A stretch of 10,877 bases of DNA from Candidatus Saccharimonadia bacterium. GTDB taxonomy: Bacteria; Patescibacteriota; Saccharimonadia; Saccharimonadales; Saccharimonadaceae. Where the stretch lies: contig JALRDA010000039.1 of the NCBI GenBank assembly GCA_023257145.1, forward strand, positions 1-10,877. The letters run 5' to 3'. Numbering within the stretch: the first letter of the stretch is position 1; the number at the start of each line of letters is the position of its first letter. This document shows positions 7,733-10,877 of this stretch, piece after piece. The position numbers were made by a program, and so were the translations under genes. Under the pieces are notes generated by a model that worked only from the letters and a program-made list of their open reading frames with translations, was not told the origin of the DNA and ran no database searches.

Positions 7733-7963
7733 CTATGATGCTACCCTGCGCTTTCCGACATGACGGTACTTATTGCAGGTGCACTTGACGCGGTAAAGCC
7801 GACCAAGGCTACCGAGCCAAAGCGTCCGCCGAACTGCTCGCTTAAGCGGGAACTGGTCATCACCTGACGCAACGCACGCAGCGGTGTGATCGTCTTTTGC
7901 CCAACGACCTGCGCTGTTGTGGCGACGGGTGCGACGCTTGTTGAGATTGATCTTGCCGTGCAT
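7733..7963 (-). CDS. Small basic protein of unknown function (76 aa)
   Basis: A 76-residue protein starting MHGKINLNKRRTRRHN. About a quarter of its residues are Lys or Arg, in clusters at the start (NKRRTRRH), middle (LKRAVRR) and end (HVGKRRVAS), which suggests nucleic-acid or ribosome binding. C30 and a KCTCNKYRH segment (C61, C63, H67) could coordinate a metal, but the spacing fits no zinc motif I know. There are no membrane segments. GAGGTGG lies four bases before the ATG, a strong ribosome site that fixes this frame over the overlapping frame starting with GTG at 7971. A terminator-like hairpin follows and an inverted repeat lies upstream, so it looks like a free-standing gene. Family not recognised; the chance that it is not coding is real. 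Confidence 0.55.
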   Translation of the reverse strand: MHGKINLNKRRTRRHNSAGRWAKDDHTAACVASGDDQFPLKRAVRRTLWLGSLGRLYRVKCTCNKYRHVGKRRVAS

Positions 7964-8011
7964 GGTACCACCTCATTCTTCAGGAGCGGATTCGTCGGCG
8001 AGTGCTAACGA

Positions 8012-8037
8012 ATTCTATACATTTAAACACATAGAAT
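8012..8037. repeat. Inverted repeat upstream of the small basic gene
   Basis: ATTCTAT (8012-8018) and ATAGAAT (8031-8037) are perfect inverted copies 12 bases apart. An overlapping pair, TACATT (8018-8023) and AATGTA (8035-8040), is also inverted. The site lies about 50 bases upstream of the ATG at 7963, within an AT-rich stretch that probably holds its promoter. It could be an operator or only a short hairpin. Confidence 0.35.
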
Positions 8038-8062
8038 GTATGAAGCAAATAATTTGACAGGT

Positions 8063-8674
8063 TTAAGCTGATTCGTTCGTGGTTTCTGTTTTTTCAAACG
8101 CACGCTTGGCGTACTGTGTCAGTGAAATGCCGCCGGCAACGACCGATGCACAGACGGCTAGCCTACCGACCGTATGAGCTGCTTTTTGCGCACCGATAAG
8201 ATCTGGTCGTTCATTGCTAAGTGCGTTCTCTGTTAGGTAGGCGGCGTAGCTTAGCGTGTCAGCAGCTATAGATGCTTTCCCCCATTTGGTTGGTCGGAAT
8301 GATTCATCTGGATGATTATGACTGTAAACGAATGTAAGCGCGGTACTTGCAAGGTGCTTGGAGGCTATGCCTGCAATGATTGGCTTGGGAATTGCCTCCT
8401 TTAACCATGCGGCAATCGAAATGGCCCCCATGCCTATTTTGTCGAAGGTGACGTCAACGATAGCACCGGCGTCACTTTCTTGTTTTAGCGCACGGGCAAC
8501 ACCCCCGTCGACTGCATCAAAGAGTCTACCTGAAAAAATCTTAGCGACACCTTTAATAGTTTCGATTTCCGATGCACCTTTTAAGACCAGGCCAAGTCCT
8601 GTTGCGCTTATGGCTGTTGCGGCAGGGCTGAGTTCTTTAATGCTAGCGTTACGTTTAGGGTTTTTTGGTGACAT
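8063..8674 (-). CDS. Divergent CDP-alcohol phosphatidyltransferase family protein
   Basis: A 203-residue protein with an intact CDP-alcohol phosphotransferase signature. D53-A-V-D56-G57-G-V-A60-R61, then eight residues, G70, three residues, D74, three residues, D78 match DxxDGxxARx8GxxxDxxxD exactly. In this family the four aspartates bind two metal ions and the CDP leaving group, and the enzyme joins an alcohol such as glycerol-3-phosphate or inositol phosphate to CDP-diacylglycerol. A TKWGKASIAAD segment near 128-138 matches the conserved GK region after the second helix pair. The helices are shorter and less hydrophobic than in typical PgsA, and the N-terminus is polar, so the substrate is uncertain. 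PgsA-like phosphatidylglycerophosphate synthase is the most natural guess. No clear ribosome site precedes the ATG at 8674. The flanking genes are orphans, so context does not help. Confidence 0.8.
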   Translation of the reverse strand: MSPKNPKRNASIKELSPAATAISATGLGLVLKGASEIETIKGVAKIFSGRLFDAVDGGVARALKQESDAGAIVDVTFDKIGMGAISIAAWLKEAIPKPIIAGIASKHLASTALTFVYSHNHPDESFRPTKWGKASIAADTLSYAAYLTENALSNERPDLIGAQKAAHTVGRLAVCASVVAGGISLTQYAKRAFEKTETTNESA

Positions 8675-8689
8675 ATATAATTAGTATGT

Positions 8690-8820
8690 CACGGGGGTTT
8701 TTCAACCTCAAGCATATGCGCAACCACAAACTTCAATCACGTTGAAATCTCTGGTTGCGAGAGACAGAGGAGGTGCACATACCTCTCTCGCAGGTGTCGT
8801 CACGGTTTGCGTGAATGGCA
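8690..8820. other. Hairpin-rich non-coding segment, possible structured RNA
   Basis: Three inverted repeats lie in a row between two genes. CGCAACCA (8719-8726) pairs with TGGTTGCG (8752-8759) and encloses a second perfect stem, TTCAA/TTGAA (8732-8736 and 8742-8746), with matched 5-base internal loops. GCGAGAGA (8757-8764) pairs with TCTCTCGC (8784-8791), with GAGGT/ACCTC (8770-8774 and 8781-8785) as a competing stem. TCACG (8800-8804) pairs with CGTGA (8810-8814). GCATATGC (8712-8719) is a perfect palindrome. No T run follows on either strand, so these are not simple terminators. The region could be the leader of the phosphatidyltransferase gene or a small RNA. The strand is undetermined. 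Confidence 0.45.
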
Positions 8821-9042
8821 CTAGGCTGCTACTGATGTAGCCATGGGGGTGTTGTTTGCGGCTAATTCGCTGGGTAATTGTCGCAACCTGGCCAGCTGCT
8901 CGCGTGTTGGCGACTTGGACATGTTTGCCCAGTTCAGCAGTTCACGCTCCTCGCCCTCAAGCTCAAGCAGCGCTGCGATCTTTTTGGCGCCGTGAGTGTA
9001 CATTAACATTTTAAGCATTGTTGCCTCTGCCGATGTCAGCAT
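8821..9042 (-). CDS. Small Met/Leu-rich protein of unknown function (73 aa)
   Basis: A 73-residue protein starting MLTSAEATMLKMLMYTHGAKKIAALLELEGEER. The first 40 residues are predicted mainly helical and amphipathic, six Met are present, and there is no Cys. The tail is flexible (LAANNTPMATSVAA). The start is supported by AGGGGAG five bases before the ATG at 9042, and a hairpin at 9063-9083 and an AT-rich promoter region lie upstream. No signal peptide or catalytic motif is seen. Family not recognised. Size and helicity would fit a small regulator, an antitoxin or a leader protein, but nothing chooses between them. It is followed directly by the hairpin-rich segment, so both may be on one transcript. 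Confidence 0.55.
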   Translation of the reverse strand: MLTSAEATMLKMLMYTHGAKKIAALLELEGEERELLNWANMSKSPTREQLARLRQLPSELAANNTPMATSVAA

Positions 9043-9062
9043 CTGACTCCCCTGTCTCTATG

Positions 9063-9083
9063 GTCGCTTTACAATAAAGCGAC
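9063..9083 (-). promoter_or_regulatory. Perfect 9-bp leader hairpin before the 73-aa gene
   Basis: GTCGCTTTA (9063-9071) and TAAAGCGAC (9075-9083) are perfect inverted copies with a 3-base loop. It lies 20 bases upstream of the ATG at 9042, just before the ribosome site. A TATACT -10-like hexamer on the minus strand (9119-9124) would start transcription near 9112, so the hairpin would fall in the 5' leader. It could be a stabilising or regulatory structure, or a protein-binding operator. The rest of 9084-9230 is AT-rich with no gene seen. Confidence 0.5.
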
Positions 9084-9230
9084 AGGTAAATGTGCGAATC
9101 CAGTGCGGTGTCTGAATTAGTATAAAATATACCATACTATATTATTTATGTATGTCTATTTATGTTATCGACACACAACATGCCATTTCTAATGTTTGAT
9201 ATAACACCTGATTACGCGAAAATTTTGAGA

Positions 9231-9266
9231 TGAAAAATACCGGCTCACCCCGAAGGGTGGCCGGCT
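9231..9266 (-). terminator. Rho-independent terminator of the 9283-9621 gene
   Basis: CCGGC (9240-9244) pairs with GCCGG (9260-9264) and ACCC (9247-9250) with GGGT (9255-9258), with one small bulge and a CGAA loop. On the minus strand the stem leads into TATTTTTCATC. It lies 17 bases after the stop of the gene at 9283. The other strand also has a short T run (CTTATTTTG), so it may work both ways. Confidence 0.8.
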
Positions 9267-9282
9267 TATTTTGAGATAACGA

Positions 9283-9621
9283 TTATTCGCTATCCAGGTA
9301 GTTGCTATAGCCACTGGCGATTTCTTCCATCGGCCTGAGCCGTACGATTCGATCAGGCCGCGGTCCGTTGCCGTGGCAAAATGCTGACCGTTCTCGTGCG
9401 TCGATGTCAGAGACTGCCCCGCTCCAATCTTCCATCTGCTGAGACAAGTCCTGATCACCTGTCGCAACGAGGGCATTGAGGATGAATGCTTCGCCAAGCT
9501 CGGGATTGCATCGCTTGATGTCTCGGACGAGATCGATGACTTGCTGATAGCTCTGTTCTTCGTCTGGGTCTAAATGGACGAAGCCACCGTGTGCTTGCAG
9601 TGACGACATTGAAGGGCTCAT
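9283..9621 (-). CDS. Acidic protein of unknown function (about 112 aa)
   Basis: From the ATG at 9621 this is a 112-residue protein starting MSPSMSSLQAHGGFVHLDPDEE. It is mildly acidic and rich in Asp, Glu, Gln and Arg. A predicted helix runs from about 22 to 55 (QSYQQVIDLVRDIKRC, ELGEAFILNALVATGD). Two Cys (near 39 and 83) are far apart, and no membrane segment or catalytic motif is visible. The frame stays open upstream to a TTG at 9708, which would add 29 basic residues. I prefer the ATG because a TAAAAT -10-like hexamer (9675-9680) lies between the two starts. Neither start has a good ribosome site. A clear terminator follows, which supports a real transcript. Family not recognised. Confidence 0.6.
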   Translation of the reverse strand: MSPSMSSLQAHGGFVHLDPDEEQSYQQVIDLVRDIKRCNPELGEAFILNALVATGDQDLSQQMEDWSGAVSDIDARERSAFCHGNGPRPDRIVRLRPMEEIASGYSNYLDSE

Positions 9622-9734
9622 TTCTATGAATGTGCGCTGTACTCCGTAGAGCACGAACGCGGCTCGATACGGTAATTTTATTCTATTTAGTGAACGTACC
9701 GAGCGCAAGCACGAGCATAAATCAAATTAGTTGA

Positions 9735-10592
9735 TTAACGTAATGTCCATTGATTGCCGCCAAGGCCACGAATAGTGCCGTTGATCTCCATCATTGTCAT
9801 TGCTTGACTAAATTCGACGACTGACACATTAGATTTGCGCTGCAGTTCGTCGCCGTCGCGGATGCCAGAGTGTATTAAATCGATGATCGTTGATTCCAGG
9901 GGTGTAGTGCCGAGAGGAAGACTAGTTTGTGATTCAAGCAGATGCGGTGCAATGATTTCGAGGATATCATCAGCACATGTCACAACTCGTGCGCCTTGTT
10001 TTAATAATGTGTTACAGCCGGCGGACAGTGGACTGGTAATGTTGCCTGGTACGACAAAGACTTCCTTTCCCTGCTCTAATGCATGCGAAACGGTGGCGAG
10101 TGTACCGCTGCGAGCGGCAGCCTCTATGACAACAACCGCGTCGGATAGTCCGCTGACAATGCGATTGCGTGCAAGGAACTGGTAATCGCGAGCATCTGTC
10201 GGAGGTTCGTATTCGGATAGGATCGCGCCGCCGCTCGAAATGATCTTGTCGGCAAGACCCTGGTTGGTTCGAGGGTAGATTTTGTCGACACTGTTTGCCA
10301 GTACGGCAATTGTAGTGCCGCCAGCCTCTACGACCGCTTTATGCGCAATACTGTCGATACCGAGCGCTAGTCCGCTGACGATGACGACGCCATGTTTTGC
10401 TAAGTCGTAGGATAGCGTATGCGCCACCTCTTTACCGTATGATGTTGGTTTGCGTGTTCCAACGATTGCTGCGGTTGGTGTGCGAGTTTCTGGCAAGGTG
10501 CCAGTAAAGTAAATATACTTAGGAATCTTTGCAATATTTGTCAAAGTTTCTAAATAGTTATGCTTATCAGGGGTCGCTCTATTGATTTTCAT
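9735..10592 (-). CDS. dprA: DNA-processing protein DprA
   Basis: A DprA/Smf protein that binds incoming single-stranded DNA and loads RecA during natural transformation, and that is also kept in species with no known competence. The Rossmann-like core has GTRKPTSYGKEVA, VSGLALGIDSIAHKAVVEAGGTTIAVL, YPRTN, a YQFLARNRIVSGLSDAVVVIEA segment and GTLATVSHALEQGKEVFVVPGN, all diagnostic of the family. The last 60 residues (TPLESTIIDLIHSGIRDGDELQRKSNVSVVEFSQAMTMMEINGTIRGLGGNQWTLR) form the winged-helix DprA C-terminal domain. I start at the ATG of MKINRATPDKHNYLETL, giving 285 residues. The frame stays open to a GTG at 10682 with AGGGGG in front, but the added 30 residues do not look like the family, and a TATACT -10 hexamer lies inside them. 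No SAM domain is present before the core. Confidence 0.95.
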   Translation of the reverse strand: MKINRATPDKHNYLETLTNIAKIPKYIYFTGTLPETRTPTAAIVGTRKPTSYGKEVAHTLSYDLAKHGVVIVSGLALGIDSIAHKAVVEAGGTTIAVLANSVDKIYPRTNQGLADKIISSGGAILSEYEPPTDARDYQFLARNRIVSGLSDAVVVIEAAARSGTLATVSHALEQGKEVFVVPGNITSPLSAGCNTLLKQGARVVTCADDILEIIAPHLLESQTSLPLGTTPLESTIIDLIHSGIRDGDELQRKSNVSVVEFSQAMTMMEINGTIRGLGGNQWTLR

Positions 10593-10637
10593 AATGAAAT
10601 GTTTCGAAAAGTATTGACTTACTGTCAAATACGTGCT

Positions 10638-10666
10638 AGTATAAGACATGATTGGTTGAATTGCGA
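10638..10666 (-). promoter_or_regulatory. Putative dprA promoter
   Basis: TATACT on the minus strand (10638-10643) has a weak -35, TCGCAA (10661-10666), 17 bp upstream. Transcription would start near 10631, giving a leader of about 40 bases before the ATG at 10592. The leader contains TTGAC (10614-10618) and GTCAA (10624-10628), a small inverted repeat with a 5-base loop. The hexamer position argues against the longer GTG start at 10682. Confidence 0.42.
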
Positions 10667-10744
10667 GATTAACCAAATGCACCTTATACCCCCTATTCTA
10701 ACTTATGTTAGGTTGTGTGCAATGTGTTTATCTAGTATCTACCC

Positions 10745-10756
10745 TCCACTAGTGGA
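10745..10756. repeat. Perfect 12-bp palindrome TCCACTAGTGGA
   Basis: TCCACTAGTGGA is perfectly self-complementary with no spacer, as expected of a site for a dimeric DNA-binding protein. It lies about 100 bp upstream of the dprA promoter and 25 bp before the GC-rich tail of the window, so it could control transcription in either direction. Another short inverted repeat, CTAAC-ttat-GTTAG, is at 10698-10711. Confidence 0.4.
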
Positions 10757-10780
10757 CAAATAGCATTGTACACATACTAA

Positions 10781-10877
10781 CCCCTTTAACCGGCGGACCT
10801 CCATTTTGTGAGGTGGGTCACGCTATGCCCTACGGGTGGGTTAAGGGGCAAAATGGCGCCAGGTGATGCCCACCCTT
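10781..10877. other. GC-rich tail with predicted pseudoknot, possible start of an RNA gene
   Basis: This tail is much richer in G and C than its neighbours. CCCCTT and AACC (10781-10786, 10788-10791) pair with GGTTAAGGGG (10839-10848). CCATTTTG (10801-10808) pairs with CAAAATGG (10849-10856), which directly follows, so the two helices interleave as an H-type pseudoknot. Other stems are ACCTC/GAGGT (10797-10801 and 10810-10814), CCC/GGG (10828-10830 and 10834-10836) and GGGTGGG/CCCACCC (10834-10840 and 10869-10875). It may be a structured RNA running off the edge. It lacks the GAGGAAAGTCC block of RNase P RNA and the tmRNA start. A 29-codon minus-strand frame open from the edge, ending THLTKWRSAG, is the alternative. 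Confidence 0.35.

Noticed and set aside
7741..7971. GTG-started 76-codon frame overlapping the small basic gene
   Set aside because: Its GTG lies within the GAGGTGG sequence that serves as the ribosome site for the ATG at 7963, so the other frame is better placed.
10593..10682. N-terminal extension of DprA from a GTG at 10682
   Set aside because: A good AGGGGG precedes it, but the added residues are unlike DprA proteins and the best promoter hexamer lies within the extension.
10781..10877. RNase P RNA, tmRNA or SRP RNA at the right edge
   Set aside because: The GCCAGGTGATGCCC stretch faintly recalls RNase P RNA, but the conserved GAGGAAAGTCC block is missing, and no tmRNA or SRP RNA hallmark is present.

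Overview
The window reads as a chromosomal piece of a Patescibacteria/CPR genome, most likely Saccharibacteria (TM7)-like. This is an inference from protein style, with no search behind it. The supporting features are a sigma-region-4 protein fused to HARE-type domains, a large membrane-anchored VirD4/TraG-like ATPase with a basic disordered tail, a topoisomerase I with glycine-rich C-terminal repeats but no cysteine zinc fingers, a lone type IV pilin-like protein and DprA. TGA acts as a stop (standard code). Every complete gene I accept lies on the minus strand; a gene end on the plus strand may enter from the left edge.

Layout, left to right. 1-208: probable plus-strand gene tail (2-88) and an inverted repeat that could be its terminator. 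209-688: type IV pilin-like protein. 782-3703: VirD4/TraG-like ATPase. 3750-4805: sigma-region-4/HARE regulator, 46 bp upstream of the ATPase and driven by a perfect consensus promoter (TTGACA, 17 bp, TATAAT). 5049-5084: topA terminator. 5097-7460: topA, with a promoter-like -10 and an inverted repeat in its leader. 7658-10592: a looser stretch with a small basic orphan (7733-7963), a divergent CDP-alcohol phosphatidyltransferase (8063-8674), a hairpin-rich non-coding segment (8690-8820), two more orphans (8821-9042, 9283-9621) and dprA (9735-10592). 10593-10877: dprA promoter region, a 12-bp palindrome and a GC-rich tail with a predicted H-type pseudoknot running up to the edge.

How the genes fit together: the pilin, the DNA-pumping ATPase and DprA are all parts that natural transformation or conjugation-type DNA transfer would use, but they are not one operon and the link is only suggestive. 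The regulator and the ATPase are the best candidates for co-transcription. No complete new system is evident. The most unusual material is the three orphan small genes between topA and dprA, the hairpin cluster at 8719-8814 and the pseudoknot-forming tail at 10781-10875. No CRISPR array, tRNA, rRNA or insertion sequence was recognised.
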